64,000 nt of DNA from Rhodobacterales bacterium HKCCSP123 (GCA_015689745.1 WVSO01000001.1:94575-158574), one strand, 5' to 3'. Counted from the first letter of the stretch, positions 46,031-55,433 are shown. The notes: generated by a model not told the origin, from the sequence alone. Translations and numbers: made by a program.

Positions 46031-47317
46031 TTACGCTGCGCGACGACGCGGGCGGCGGCGCTTCTGGCCGGGGTTGCCGGGGCGCTGCTCCGCGTGCTGC
46101 GGCTTTGCCTTCGCCTTGGGCGCACCGCGCCCGCGACCGGCCCCACCGCCACCGCCACCGCGGCGGGGCTTCTCCATCTTCACCGCCTTGGGGCGCGAGC
46201 CGGACGAGACCGGGATCTCCACCTTCATCAGCTTCTCGATCTGCACCAGCAGGTCGACCTCCTCCGCCGAGCAGAAGGCGATCGCCTCGCCCTCGCGGCC
46301 CGCCCGGGCGGTGCGGCCGATGCGGTGGACGTAGTTGTCCGGCGTGTCGGGAAGCTCGTAGTTGATGACATAGGCGACGCCCGGAATGTCGATGCCCCGC
46401 GCGGCGACATCGGTCGCCACAAGCGTGGTGATCGTCCCCTCGCGGAACGCCTTGATCGCGCGGTCGCGCTGGCCCTGGCTCTTGTTGCCGTGGATCGAGG
46501 CGGCGTTGTAGCCATCGGCCACCAGCCCGTTCATGAGCTTCTCCGCGCCGTGCTTGGTGCGCGCGAAGACCAGCGTCAGCGCGTCGGGATCGCGGTCAAG
46601 GATCTCGCGCAGCTTGCGCGGCTTATCGGCCTTTTCCATGTATTGCACCGATTGCGTGACCTTGTCCGCGGCCTTGCCAGGGGGGGAGACCTGAACCTTG
46701 CGCGGATTGGTCAGGTAGGCGCGGCTCAGCTCTTCCATCTGCTTGGGCATGGTGGCCGAGAACAGCATCGTCTGCCGCGGCGTGCCCAGCGCGGGCGCGA
46801 TCCGCCGCAGCGCGTGGATGAAGCCGAGGTCGAGCATCTGGTCGGCCTCGTCCAGCACCAGGTGCCGCGCCTGCCGCAGGTCGACCGCGCGGCGGTCCAT
46901 CAGGTCGATCAGCCGGCCCGGCGTGGCGACAAGGATGTCGGTGCCACGGGCCAGCGTGCCGATCTGGCGGTTGATCGACTGGCCGCCCACGACGGTGGCG
47001 ATCTTGATGGGCGTGTTGATCGTGAAATGCCGCAGGCTGTCGGCGATCTGGTTCACCAGCTCCCGCGTCGGTGCCAGGATCAGCGCGCGCGCCGTCCGGG
47101 TCTGGGGGCGCGTATCCTCTTCCATCAGATGCGCGATGAGCGGCAGGCCAAAGGCCAGCGTCTTGCCGGTGCCGGTCTGGGCAAGGCCCAGGATGTCGTG
47201 ACCTTCCAGCGCAAGCGGGATCGCCTGGTTCTGGATCGGGGTCGGTTTGTCAAAGCCACCGGCCTTGAGCGCGTTGCGCAGAACCTTGTTCAGGCCAAGC
47301 ATGTCGAAGTCGAACAA
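46031..47317 (-). CDS. DEAD-box RNA helicase, RhlE-like
   Basis: A 428-residue helicase. The Q motif FDKPTPIQNQAIP, Walker A AQTGTGKT, PTRELVNQI, DEAD box LVLDEADQMLDLGF, SATMPKQ, and C-terminal VATDVAARGIDIPGVAYVINYELPDTPDNYVHRIGRTARAG are all in order. The tail is basic and Gly/Arg-rich, suiting RNA binding. The start is probably TTG at 47317 (MFDFDMLGLNKVL), with AAGGA six bases before it; ATG at 47302 is an alternative. It likely acts in ribosome assembly or mRNA turnover. Confidence 0.93.
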   Translation of the reverse strand: MFDFDMLGLNKVLRNALKAGGFDKPTPIQNQAIPLALEGHDILGLAQTGTGKTLAFGLPLIAHLMEEDTRPQTRTARALILAPTRELVNQIADSLRHFTINTPIKIATVVGGQSINRQIGTLARGTDILVATPGRLIDLMDRRAVDLRQARHLVLDEADQMLDLGFIHALRRIAPALGTPRQTMLFSATMPKQMEELSRAYLTNPRKVQVSPPGKAADKVTQSVQYMEKADKPRKLREILDRDPDALTLVFARTKHGAEKLMNGLVADGYNAASIHGNKSQGQRDRAIKAFREGTITTLVATDVAARGIDIPGVAYVINYELPDTPDNYVHRIGRTARAGREGEAIAFCSAEEVDLLVQIEKLMKVEIPVSSGSRPKAVKMEKPRRGGGGGGAGRGRGAPKAKAKPQHAEQRPGNPGQKRRRPRRRAA

Positions 47318-47721
47318 ATCATATCCTTTCGGGCGCCGCGGTCCTCGCGGTCGCCACAAGAGCGGGCCGCACATCGGGTGCGGCAGACGAAGGGTGCGAC
47401 CGGGCCGCGGTTCGGCCGGATCGTCAGAACCCTGCGTGAAGGGGAACTGGGGATAGGTCTGTCACCGTCAGGCCATCGGGTCGCGGGAAGCGTCCCGGCC
47501 GACTGCTCACGCGGCAGTGCGGCGACATGAGGGGCATGTGCGCGCTCCGGGGGCACAAGTCAAGCGCCGCGTCGCGAGTATGCACAGGGTGTGTACGCGG
47601 TGTGTACGGGATATGTACGCCGTTTTTCGGCCACAGCGGCCGCCCAACGGCGCCCGGCCCCTTCCCCTTGGCGGGTCGCTCCTGTAAGCGCCGCCCATCC
47701 TGAGCGTGAAGGAAAAGCATC
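47318..47721. other. 404-bp intergenic region between rhlE-like gene and asd
   Basis: No gene is visible. It should contain the divergent promoters of the helicase and asd. A set of three tandem 11-bp repeats (47588-47620) is the only clear structure. The remainder is GC-rich without an obvious hexamer pair. Confidence 0.5.
47588..47620 (+). repeat. Three 11-bp direct repeats upstream of asd
   Basis: GGTGTGTACGC, GGTGTGTACGG and GATATGTACGC follow one another with no gaps, at 102-134 bp before the asd ATG. An 11-bp period equals about one DNA turn, so the units face the same side of the helix. A regulator-binding role is speculative. Confidence 0.7.
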
Positions 47722-48744
47722 ATGGGATACCGAGTCGTCGTCGCGGGCGCCACGGGCAACGTGGGTCGTGAAATGCTGAACATCCTCGCCGAACGGGAGT
47801 TTCCCGTCGACGAGATCGCAGCCCTTGCCAGCCGCAAATCGCTGGGCACCGAATGCAGCTTCGGCGACAAGACCGTGAAGACCAGGGATCTCGACACGTT
47901 CGACTTCACCGGCTGGGACATCGCGCTCTTTGCCATCGGCTCGGAAGCGACCGAGAAATATGCCCCCAAGGCCGCCAAGGCCGGCTGTGTCGTGATCGAC
48001 AACAGCTCGCTCTACCGCTACGACCCCGACGTGCCGCTGGTGGTTCCCGAAGTGAACGCCGAGGCCGTCGATGGCTACGCGAAGAAGAACATCATCGCCA
48101 ACCCCAACTGCTCGACCGCGCAGATGGTGGTTGCCCTCAAGCCCTTGCACGACCGTGCAAAGATCAAGCGCGTGGTGGTCTCGACCTACCAGTCCGTCTC
48201 GGGCGCGGGCAAGGAAGGCATGGACGAGCTGTGGGACCAGACCAAGGGCATGTACGTCCCCGGTCAGGAGCGCGCGCCGTCCAAGTTCACCAAGCAGATC
48301 GCCTTCAACGTCATTCCCCACATCGACAAGTTCATGGAGGACGGGTCGACCAAGGAAGAGTGGAAGATGGTCGCCGAGACCAAGAAGATCCTCGACCCCA
48401 AGGTCAAGGTGACCGCGACCTGCGTGCGTGTCCCGGTTTTCGTCGGCCATTCCGAGGCGATCAACATCGAGTTCGAGGAGTTCCTCGACGAGGAGGAGGC
48501 CCGCGACATCCTGCGTGAGGCACCCGGGATCATGGTGATCGACAAGCGCGAGGACGGCGGCTACGTGACGCCGATCGAATGCGTCGGCGACTACGCCACC
48601 TTCATCAGCCGCATCCGCCAGGATTCGACGATCGAGAACGGCCTGAACCTCTGGTGCGTCTCCGACAACCTCCGCAAGGGCGCCGCGCTCAACGCGGTGC
48701 AGATCGCGGAAACCCTGGGCAATCGCGTCCTGAAAAAGGGCTAG
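47722..48744 (+). CDS. asd: Aspartate-semialdehyde dehydrogenase
   Basis: A 340-residue enzyme converting aspartyl phosphate to the semialdehyde, which leads to lysine, diaminopimelate, methionine and threonine. The start MGYRVVVAGATGNVGREML carries the NADP motif GATGNVG, the catalytic Cys is in NPNCSTAQMVVALKPLHD, and the catalytic His lies in RVPVFVGHSEAINIEF. Length is typical. GAAGGAAAAG precedes the ATG. Its upstream region holds three phased 11-bp repeats. Confidence 0.96.
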   Translation: MGYRVVVAGATGNVGREMLNILAEREFPVDEIAALASRKSLGTECSFGDKTVKTRDLDTFDFTGWDIALFAIGSEATEKYAPKAAKAGCVVIDNSSLYRYDPDVPLVVPEVNAEAVDGYAKKNIIANPNCSTAQMVVALKPLHDRAKIKRVVVSTYQSVSGAGKEGMDELWDQTKGMYVPGQERAPSKFTKQIAFNVIPHIDKFMEDGSTKEEWKMVAETKKILDPKVKVTATCVRVPVFVGHSEAINIEFEEFLDEEEARDILREAPGIMVIDKREDGGYVTPIECVGDYATFISRIRQDSTIENGLNLWCVSDNLRKGAALNAVQIAETLGNRVLKKG

Positions 48745-48895
48745 GCCCGAACGCTCCTGCGCGGCCCCGGTACCGGGACCGGGACCGCGCTCGGCGGCGC
48801 TTCGCCCATGCGGTGCAATGGCGGAGTTTCCCCGTTGTTCGCCGAGAGGCTTGGGCGCACTTCTGGGGCGGGACCGCCACCGGAAGGACCACACC

Positions 48896-50551
48896 ATGCG
48901 TTTCGCCCTGTCTCTCACCGCGCTGCTCCTGGGCAGCGCAGCCCACGCCGATGACATCCTGATCCGCGCCGACATCAGCGCCGCGACGGTCTACCTGTCT
49001 GGTGCCGATGTCACCCGAAGCGCCGAGGTCACGCTGCCCGCGGGCGCGCATCGCCTGCTGATCGCAATGCCCGACGCGGCGCAGGCGGACCGGCTGGCCG
49101 TGGCGGGGCCCGGGGGCCTGACCCTCGGCCCGATCGAACGGATCTCGGGCTACGCCATCGCGGAAGGCGCGCTCGACGACGACGCGCAGGCCGGCGCGCG
49201 CGCCGATCTCGAGGCCGCCGAAGAGGCGCTGCGCGCCGCCGAGGATACCCTTGCCGGGGCCGACGGGGCGATCCGCGCGCTCGAGGCGCAGATGGCCTAT
49301 CTCACGGCGCTGACCCGGGGCGGATCCGAGGGCGCGACGATGCCCGCCGATCCCGCCGTGGTGGCGCAGGCGCTGGCAACCCTCGGCACCGAGACCGCCC
49401 GCGTGCAGGCCGAGGTGCAGGCCGCGCGCGTCGAGCGGCGCATCCTTGCCGAGGCCGTGACGGACGCGCAGGTCGCGCTCGCCGCCGCCAGCGACGCGCT
49501 GGCCAGGCTGCAGCCCCTTGGCACCGCGGTGGACGTGATCGCGGTACCCGTGCTGAGCGCAGAGCAGACCGAAGGGGTGATCCGCCTCGACTACCTGACC
49601 TATGGCGCCGGCTGGGAGCCCAGCTACGAGATCCGTCTCGACAGCGAGACGGGCGCGCTGGAGCTCGCGCGCTTCATCACGGCCTACGCGGCCGGACCGG
49701 GCCGGTGGCAGGGGGTGCAGATGTCCTTTTCGACCGCGGAGCCGAACCGCCGGCGTGTGCCCTCGGTTCTGTCCCCGACGCCTGCGCGCATCGTCGAGCC
49801 GCCGCCCCCCGGCAGCCGCGCCGATGACGGTGCCGGATTCTCGACGTCGATCGAGCGGCTCCTGGAGCCGGAGGCGGTGCCGGTCATCGAGGCGGCGATG
49901 GCCGAAGACCGCGCGGCGCTCCGGATCGAGGGGCTCTCGGTCCGCTACGATTACGAGACGCCGGTCAGCATCGGCCCGTCGGGCGAGGCGGTTCTGCCGC
50001 TCGACGCGCTAACGCTGCAAGCCGAGACCGAGGCGCGCGCGGTGCCGCGCTTCGACGAGACCGCCTTCCTCGTCGCCACGGCCACCAACGAGAGCGCTGA
50101 GCCGATCCTGCCGGGCTACGCCCGCTTCTACCGTGACGGGGCGCTGGTCGGCGAAGACCTTCTGCCGCTGATCGCGGCGGGGGCGGAGGCCGAGATGGCC
50201 TTTGGCCCGCTCGACCACCTGCGGCTCGTGTGGATCGACCGCTCGCTGGCCGAGGGGGACCGTGGCGTCTTCACCACCGCCAGCACGCAGGAGCGGCGTA
50301 TCGCCTTCGGGGTCGAGAACACCTCGGACCAGGCCGAGACGGTGCGCCTTCTCTACGCGACGCCCTTCGCCGAGCAGGAGGACTTGGGCCTTGAGCTGGC
50401 GTTGACACCCGCCCCGGGCGAGCGCGACGTGGATGACCTGCGCGGCGTGCACGCCTGGTCGCTGGCGGTGGCGCCGGGCGAGACGGCGCTGGTCGAGATG
50501 GAGGTGTCGCTCGACTGGCCCGAGGATCAGCGGCTGACCTGGCGGCCCTGA
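48896..50551 (+). CDS. DUF4139 / mucoidy inhibitor MuiA-like secreted protein
   Basis: A 551-residue secreted protein. The signal peptide (1-18, ending GSAAHA) is followed by an N-terminal DUF4140-like domain (ATVYLSGADVTRSAEVTLPAGAHRL), a coiled coil of alternating Ala/Glu/Arg (about 95-215) and the C-terminal DUF4139 domain (RLDYLTYGAGWEPSYEIRLD, then ENTSDQAETVRLLYATPF). Related proteins were named MuiA for an effect on mucoidy, but the molecular function is unknown. It stands alone after asd on the same strand. Confidence 0.82.
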   Translation: MRFALSLTALLLGSAAHADDILIRADISAATVYLSGADVTRSAEVTLPAGAHRLLIAMPDAAQADRLAVAGPGGLTLGPIERISGYAIAEGALDDDAQAGARADLEAAEEALRAAEDTLAGADGAIRALEAQMAYLTALTRGGSEGATMPADPAVVAQALATLGTETARVQAEVQAARVERRILAEAVTDAQVALAAASDALARLQPLGTAVDVIAVPVLSAEQTEGVIRLDYLTYGAGWEPSYEIRLDSETGALELARFITAYAAGPGRWQGVQMSFSTAEPNRRRVPSVLSPTPARIVEPPPPGSRADDGAGFSTSIERLLEPEAVPVIEAAMAEDRAALRIEGLSVRYDYETPVSIGPSGEAVLPLDALTLQAETEARAVPRFDETAFLVATATNESAEPILPGYARFYRDGALVGEDLLPLIAAGAEAEMAFGPLDHLRLVWIDRSLAEGDRGVFTTASTQERRIAFGVENTSDQAETVRLLYATPFAEQEDLGLELALTPAPGERDVDDLRGVHAWSLAVAPGETALVEMEVSLDWPEDQRLTWRP

Positions 50552-50596
50552 AGCGCGCGCCCCTCGGGGTCTTTCGCAGCGGGCGGGCGGGGGGTG

Positions 50597-50908
50597 TCAG
50601 AACCTCTCGGCCCGCAGCACCTCGCAATCGACAACGCTGACCACGCCGATGTGGCGCTCCACCACCGAGAAGGCCGCATCGAGAAGCGCATCCAGGCGCT
50701 CGGGGCGGATGATGCAGACGACGCAGACCATGCCGCCCGCGCGGCTGACCTGCCCCTCGCGGCTCCATTGCCCCGAGCGGCCCGAACCGCCGAGAACCGG
50801 CAGCACGGTGAAGCCGGTGACCCCGGCCTTGATCAGCGCATTGGTCAGCCGGGTCTCCATCACCGCCTCGATGGTGATCTCGACACGCTTGGCTTGGTGG
50901 GTCTGCAT
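50597..50908 (-). CDS. SbtB-like PII family protein
   Basis: A 103-residue PII-like protein with ITIEAVMETRLTNALIKAGVTGFTVLPVLGGSGRSG (first beta-alpha-beta and T-loop region), then VCVVCIIRPERLDALLDAAFSVVERHIGVVSVVDCEVLRAERF. It lacks the canonical PII T-loop tyrosine and resembles SbtB, which binds cAMP/AMP and controls the bicarbonate transporter SbtA in cyanobacteria. The adjacent sbtA-like gene (5-bp gap) supports this. The C-terminal CGPxGC loop of some SbtB proteins is absent. Confidence 0.82.
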   Translation of the reverse strand: MQTHQAKRVEITIEAVMETRLTNALIKAGVTGFTVLPVLGGSGRSGQWSREGQVSRAGGMVCVVCIIRPERLDALLDAAFSVVERHIGVVSVVDCEVLRAERF

Positions 50909-50913
50909 GGGCC

Positions 50914-51894
50914 TCAGCCTCCGGCGACGGCGCTGGCCACCGCAAGGTAAAGCGGGATTCCGAGCGTCAGGTTGAAGGGGAATGTCACGCCGAGCGACAG
51001 CGTGAGATAGACCGACGGGTTCGCCTCGGGCAGGGCCACGCGCATCGCCGCGGGAACCGCGATGTAGGAGGCCGAGGCGCAGAGTGTCATGAAAAGGACC
51101 ACGCCACCGGTCGATAACCCCAGAACGAGGCCCGCCGCCAGCCCGAGGCTTGCGCCGATGGGCGGCATGACGACACCGAAAAGGAACACGCCCGGCGTCA
51201 GCACCCCGCGCGCGTCGCGCAGGCCGCGGCCCGCGACCAGCCCCATGTCGAGCAGGAAGAGGCAGAGCACCCCCTGGAATGGGGCGACGACCAGCGGCGC
51301 GATCTTGTCCATCCCCTCGGCCCCGGTGATCCAGCCGATCAGGAAGGAGCCGACGAGCAGCACGATGGACCCGTTCAACAGGATCTCGCGCATCAGCCCC
51401 TCTTCCATCTCGGCCGAGGATTTGCCGAACCGCGCGATCAGCCAGAGCGCGGAGAGGATCGCGGGTGCCTCCATCACGGCGGCGACGGCGACCATGTAGC
51501 CCTCGGAGCCAAGACCCGCCGAGCCGATGACCGAGGTCGCGGCGACGAAGGTGACGATCGAGATCGAACCGTAGTGCCCCGCGACGGCCGCCGCATCGGT
51601 CACGTCGAGCCGCGTCATCACGCGCAGGAGCCCGAAGGCGATCATCGGAAGGCCGAAGGACAGGATCAGCCCCGCGACCAGCGACAGAAGGAGCGTCTGG
51701 TCGATCCCGTGATCCGCCACGCTGACCCCGCCCTTGAAGCCGATGGAGAACAGCAGGTAGATCGACATCCCCTTGGCGATCGCCTCGGGGATCGACAGGT
51801 CCGAGCGGGCGAAGGCCGCAAGCAGGCCCAGCGCGAAGAACAGGATGATCGGAGACAGGAGGTTGTCCGCCGCCAGCGCGAGAATGCCGTCCAT
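50914..51894 (-). CDS. SbtA-like sodium-dependent bicarbonate transporter
   Basis: A 326-residue membrane protein of the SbtA/DUF897 family with about ten membrane segments. Family text includes LLSPIILFFALGLLAAFARSDLSIPEAIAKGMSIYLLFSIGFKGGV near the start and LFMTLCASASYIAVPAAMRVALPEANPSVYLTLSLGVTFPFNLTLGIPLY towards the end. SbtA imports bicarbonate with Na+ in cyanobacteria. Here it pairs with an SbtB-like PII protein and a beta-carbonic anhydrase, so a bicarbonate-supply role is likely. Confidence 0.88.
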   Translation of the reverse strand: MDGILALAADNLLSPIILFFALGLLAAFARSDLSIPEAIAKGMSIYLLFSIGFKGGVSVADHGIDQTLLLSLVAGLILSFGLPMIAFGLLRVMTRLDVTDAAAVAGHYGSISIVTFVAATSVIGSAGLGSEGYMVAVAAVMEAPAILSALWLIARFGKSSAEMEEGLMREILLNGSIVLLVGSFLIGWITGAEGMDKIAPLVVAPFQGVLCLFLLDMGLVAGRGLRDARGVLTPGVFLFGVVMPPIGASLGLAAGLVLGLSTGGVVLFMTLCASASYIAVPAAMRVALPEANPSVYLTLSLGVTFPFNLTLGIPLYLAVASAVAGG

Positions 51895-51950
51895 CGCTGT
51901 TCCCTTTTCCCGTTCGGGTCGCCATGGCGGCCCGTGGCACCCGCGTCAAG

Positions 51951-52601
51951 TCAGCCCTTCACGAAGTGCCGCACCGCGCCATCGAAGGTTTCGAGGTCCA
52001 TCTCGGCGAGATCGGTCCAGAGACCGTGCAGGGTGACCCGCCCCTCGTCGACCGCCTCGGCGACGAAAGGATACCCCAGAAGGTTCTCGAGGCTGATCTG
52101 GATGCCCTCCTTCTCCAGAGCGGTCTGGCGATCGACCGGGTCGGCGATGTCCGCGATCCGGGCCACGCCGGGGCGCAGCACGTCGAGCCAGCGGCCGATG
52201 AAGCTTTCGGTCTTCTCGAACTCGGGTGCCTCGCCCGCGCACATCTGCAGGCAGCCGCGCACGCCGCCGCAATTGGAATGGCCCATCACGATGATGTGGC
52301 TGACATGAAGGTATTTCACCGCGAATTCGACCGCCGCCGCCGTGCCGTGATGCTGGCCGTCCGGCGTGTAGGGCGGCACCATGTTGGCGATGTTGCGGTG
52401 GACGAAGACCTCGCCGACCTGCTGGGCGAAGACCGACTCGATCGCCACGCGGCTGTCGCAGCAGGCGATGACCATGGCGCGGGGGTTCTGCCCCTCGATG
52501 GCAAGCTTGCGGAACAGGTCTCGGTTTCCGGGGAAATCATGCGACTTCCAGTCCTTGTAGCGGTCGAGCAGGTAGTCGGGCAGCGATCTCACACGATGCA
52601 T
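51951..52601 (-). CDS. Beta-class carbonic anhydrase
   Basis: A 216-residue zinc enzyme converting CO2 and bicarbonate. Zn ligands are C48 in ACCDSRV, H108 and C111 in VMGHSNCGGVRGC, and the catalytic Asp-Arg dyad is D49-R51. FVHRNIANMVPP lines the dimer. There is no signal peptide, so it is cytoplasmic. It lies 56 bp upstream of sbtA on the same strand; together they form an inorganic-carbon set. Confidence 0.95.
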   Translation of the reverse strand: MHRVRSLPDYLLDRYKDWKSHDFPGNRDLFRKLAIEGQNPRAMVIACCDSRVAIESVFAQQVGEVFVHRNIANMVPPYTPDGQHHGTAAAVEFAVKYLHVSHIIVMGHSNCGGVRGCLQMCAGEAPEFEKTESFIGRWLDVLRPGVARIADIADPVDRQTALEKEGIQISLENLLGYPFVAEAVDEGRVTLHGLWTDLAEMDLETFDGAVRHFVKG

Positions 52602-52754
52602 GTCGGGGCAGTGTCCTTGGTGCGTCCGACCGTACTGATACCCGGCATACGGGAAAAATTGGAGGCTCTTGTTGCCGCGCCCATAAGGCTTTCTTCAGAC
52701 CCTCGGGACAGGATCGGCCCTGCCTTTGGTGGGGGCGTGACGTGGAGCGAGTGA

Positions 52755-53138
52755 ATGAGGGCGGGAATTACCGTGCTGCCGCTGGAGGAGCCTGCGCGCT
52801 TCAACCCCGGCCAACTCGAGCAACTGTGCAACCGGCTGGGCGAGATCCGGGCCGAGGCCGAGGTGGGTTTCGCCCTTCAGCGCCTTTCGACGCTGCTGGC
52901 CGAGGTGGCGAAGCTGCGCGACACCGGCCAGCGCGACCAGCTGGAGGAGGTTCTGGACGCGCTCATCCGTGACGCGCAGTTGATCGGAATGGCAACGCTG
53001 GCGCGCGTCGGCGGCCATGTACTCGGCTGTCTGGACGGGGGCGATCCGACGGCGCTTGCCGCCACGCTGGCCCGGCTCGAGCGGATCGGCGACCGGTCGA
53101 TCCATGCGGTCTGGGACCTCGAGGATCTTTCGGGCTGA
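52755..53138 (+). CDS. Conserved helical hypothetical protein
   Basis: A 127-residue, mostly helical protein not recognised by me. Visible parts are LEQLCNRLGEIRAEAEVGFALQRLSTLLAEVAKL and LIRDAQLIGMATLARVGGHVLGCLDGGDPTALAATLARLERIGDRSIHAVWDLEDLSG. There is no signal peptide or membrane segment. Good codon use for the genome and a GGAGCGAG sequence before the ATG support it as real. The leucyl aminopeptidase gene follows after 64 bp on the same strand. Confidence 0.7.
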   Translation: MRAGITVLPLEEPARFNPGQLEQLCNRLGEIRAEAEVGFALQRLSTLLAEVAKLRDTGQRDQLEEVLDALIRDAQLIGMATLARVGGHVLGCLDGGDPTALAATLARLERIGDRSIHAVWDLEDLSG

Positions 53139-53202
53139 GGCCACTTGCGGCGACCGGGCGCGGCGCTAGTGTGGCGCCCGATCCAGCGGAGCCCGACACG
53201 AC

Positions 53203-54594
53203 ATGCCCCAAGCCTTGCGTTTTGCCGATCCGACCGATGGTGCGATCCCGATCCGGCTGATCACACCCGAGGGGGCCGAGGCGGCACTCGCCGCCCTGCC
53301 GGCGGCCCATCGCGGCTGGGCGGACCACCACGGCTTTGCGGGGACGCTCGGCCAGGCCTGTGCCCTGCCCGGCGAGGGGGGGGCGCCCGCGCTGGTGCTG
53401 ATCGGCACCGGCACCGCGGCCGATCGCCTCCGCAAGCGGTTCGCCATCGGCGCGGCCATCGCCGACCTGCCGCGCGCCACCTATGCGCTGGACGCGCCGC
53501 TGGCCGGAGCGGAGGGAGAGGAGATCGCGCTTGGCTATCTCCTGTCGCTCTACCGGTTCGACCGCTATCGCAAGCCGTCGCCAGACAAGGCCGCGCTTGT
53601 CACGCCCGCAGGCGTCGATGCCGCGCGTCTTGAACGCATCGCGTGCGCCGAGGCGCTGACCCGCGACCTGATCAACACGCCCGCCGAGGACATGGGGCCG
53701 GACGCGCTGGAAAAGGCCGCGCTCGACCTTGCCGCCGAATGCGGGGCCGAGGTCTCCGTCATCACCGGCGAGGACCTGCTCGCGCGGAACTTCCCGCTGA
53801 TCCACACGGTCGGCCGCGCCGCCGCACGCGCGCCGCGCCTGATCGAGCTGCGCTGGGGCACGGGCACGCGGACGCTCACGCTGGTGGGCAAGGGCGTCTG
53901 TTTCGACACCGGCGGCCTGAACCTCAAGCCGGGCTCGTCCATGGCGCTCATGAAGAAGGACATGGGCGGCGCGGCCACGGTTCTGGGCCTTGCCCGGATG
54001 ATCATGACCGAGGGGCTGGACCTGTCGCTGCGGGTGCTGATCCCGGCGGTCGAGAACGCCGTTTCGGGTAGCTCCTTCCGCCCCGGCGACATCTTCACCG
54101 CGCGCAACGGCAAGACCGTCGAGATCAACAACACCGACGCCGAGGGACGGCTGGTGCTGGCCGATGCGCTGGCCTACGCCGCCGAGGAACCCTGCGACCG
54201 CATCGTGTCGATGGCGACGCTGACCGGGGCGGCGCGCGTGGCCGTCGGGCCCGATATCGCGCCCTTCTTCACCGATGACGAGGCATTGGCGGGCGCGCTG
54301 TCGCAGGCCGCGACCGCCGTGGCCGACCCGGTCTGGCGCCTGCCGTTCCACGCGCCCTACGAGGCGATGATCGAGCCGGGCATCGCCGATCTCGACAACG
54401 CGCCCTCGGGCGGCTTCGCGGGGTCGATCACGGCCGCGCTCTTCCTGCGCCGTTTCGTCGGCGACGCGCGCCCTTACGCGCATTTCGACATCTACGGCTG
54501 GTGCCCCTCCGCCGCCCCTGCCCGGCCCAAGGGGGGCGTGGGGCAAGGCGCGCGCGCGCTCTTCCGCGTGCTCTCGGAGGAGGCCGGCGCATGA
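53203..54594 (+). CDS. Leucyl aminopeptidase family (M17) protein
   Basis: A 463-residue cytosolic M17 metallo-aminopeptidase with an N-terminal variable domain and a C-terminal catalytic domain. The zinc and active-site segments are VGKGVCFDTGGLNLKPGSSMALMKKDMGGAA (with the catalytic Lys and Asp) and the family signature NTDAEGRLVLADAL. The GAARVAVGPDIAPF and GWCPSAAPARPKGGVGQGARAL segments complete the fold. The hexameric enzyme removes N-terminal residues from peptides. It overlaps the next gene by 4 bp. Confidence 0.93.
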   Translation: MPQALRFADPTDGAIPIRLITPEGAEAALAALPAAHRGWADHHGFAGTLGQACALPGEGGAPALVLIGTGTAADRLRKRFAIGAAIADLPRATYALDAPLAGAEGEEIALGYLLSLYRFDRYRKPSPDKAALVTPAGVDAARLERIACAEALTRDLINTPAEDMGPDALEKAALDLAAECGAEVSVITGEDLLARNFPLIHTVGRAAARAPRLIELRWGTGTRTLTLVGKGVCFDTGGLNLKPGSSMALMKKDMGGAATVLGLARMIMTEGLDLSLRVLIPAVENAVSGSSFRPGDIFTARNGKTVEINNTDAEGRLVLADALAYAAEEPCDRIVSMATLTGAARVAVGPDIAPFFTDDEALAGALSQAATAVADPVWRLPFHAPYEAMIEPGIADLDNAPSGGFAGSITAALFLRRFVGDARPYAHFDIYGWCPSAAPARPKGGVGQGARALFRVLSEEAGA

Positions 54595-55433
54595 CGATGG
54601 ACCCGCGGATCACCGCCAGCAACGGCCGCGTCGCCCATGTCTCGCTCGAAGGCGCAGTCGAGGCCGAACGCTTCGTGAAGGGCCGCTGGATGATGGTGCA
54701 GCAGCCGATGGTCAACCTGTCGGACGCACCGCGCGGGCAACGGGCCAGCCAGCTTCTGTTCGGCGAGCGGTTCCTCGCGCTCGAGACGGCGGACGGTTTT
54801 GCCTTCGGCGTGTCCGAGCGGGACGGTTACGTCGGCTACATCCTGTCGGGCGCGCTGACCGGCGCCGAAGAGGCGACCCATTGGGTCGTGTCGCCCGCGA
54901 CGCATCTCTACCCCAAGCCGGATATCAAGTCGCCGCCCGACGTGGCCCTGTTCTTCGGCAGCCGCGTCACGGTGATGGGCGAGCGCGACGGGTTCTACCG
55001 CATCCAGACCGGCCACCACGTGCCGCGCCAGCACCTGATGCCGCTCAAGGCGCGCTTCGGCGATCCCGTCGGCATCGCCGACATGTTCCTTGGCACGCCT
55101 TACCTTTGGGGCGGCACAAGCCGCTGGGGCATCGACTGCTCGGGGCTGGTGCAGGCCGCGCTCCTCGCCTGCGGGATCGACTGCCCCCGCGACAGCGACC
55201 AGCAGGAGGCGGTGCTGGGCGAGGCCCTGCCGGAGGATGAACCCCTTCGGCGCGGCGACCTCGTGTTCTGGAAGGGGCATGTCGGCATCATGTCGAGCCC
55301 GACGATGCTGCTGCACGCGAACGCGCATCACATGGCCGTGGCATACGAACCCTTCGACGAGGCGGTGGAGCGGATCGGCGGAAAGGAATTCGGGCAGATC
55401 ACCTCGATCCGCCGGTTGCCGGGGCTGGCCTAG
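54591..55433 (+). CDS. NlpC/P60 family peptidase (C40) with N-terminal SH3-like part
   Basis: A 280-residue protein. The first half has an SH3-like dipeptide-binding-type beta region (GYVGYILSGALTG, THLYPKP). The C-terminal NlpC/P60 domain carries the catalytic Cys in WGIDCSGLVQAALLACGI, the His in KGHVGIMSS, and LLHANAHHMAVAYEPFDE. Such enzymes cut gamma-glutamyl or muropeptide bonds. The predicted protein lacks a signal peptide, so it may act on recycled muropeptides in the cytoplasm. ATGA overlap with the aminopeptidase suggests a joint role in peptide degradation. Confidence 0.9.
   Translation: MTMDPRITASNGRVAHVSLEGAVEAERFVKGRWMMVQQPMVNLSDAPRGQRASQLLFGERFLALETADGFAFGVSERDGYVGYILSGALTGAEEATHWVVSPATHLYPKPDIKSPPDVALFFGSRVTVMGERDGFYRIQTGHHVPRQHLMPLKARFGDPVGIADMFLGTPYLWGGTSRWGIDCSGLVQAALLACGIDCPRDSDQQEAVLGEALPEDEPLRRGDLVFWKGHVGIMSSPTMLLHANAHHMAVAYEPFDEAVERIGGKEFGQITSIRRLPGLA

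Noticed and set aside
48666..48677. Terminator near the end of asd
   Set aside because: The only palindrome is CCCGGTACCGGG further on (48766-48777), without a loop or T-run, so evidence is too weak.
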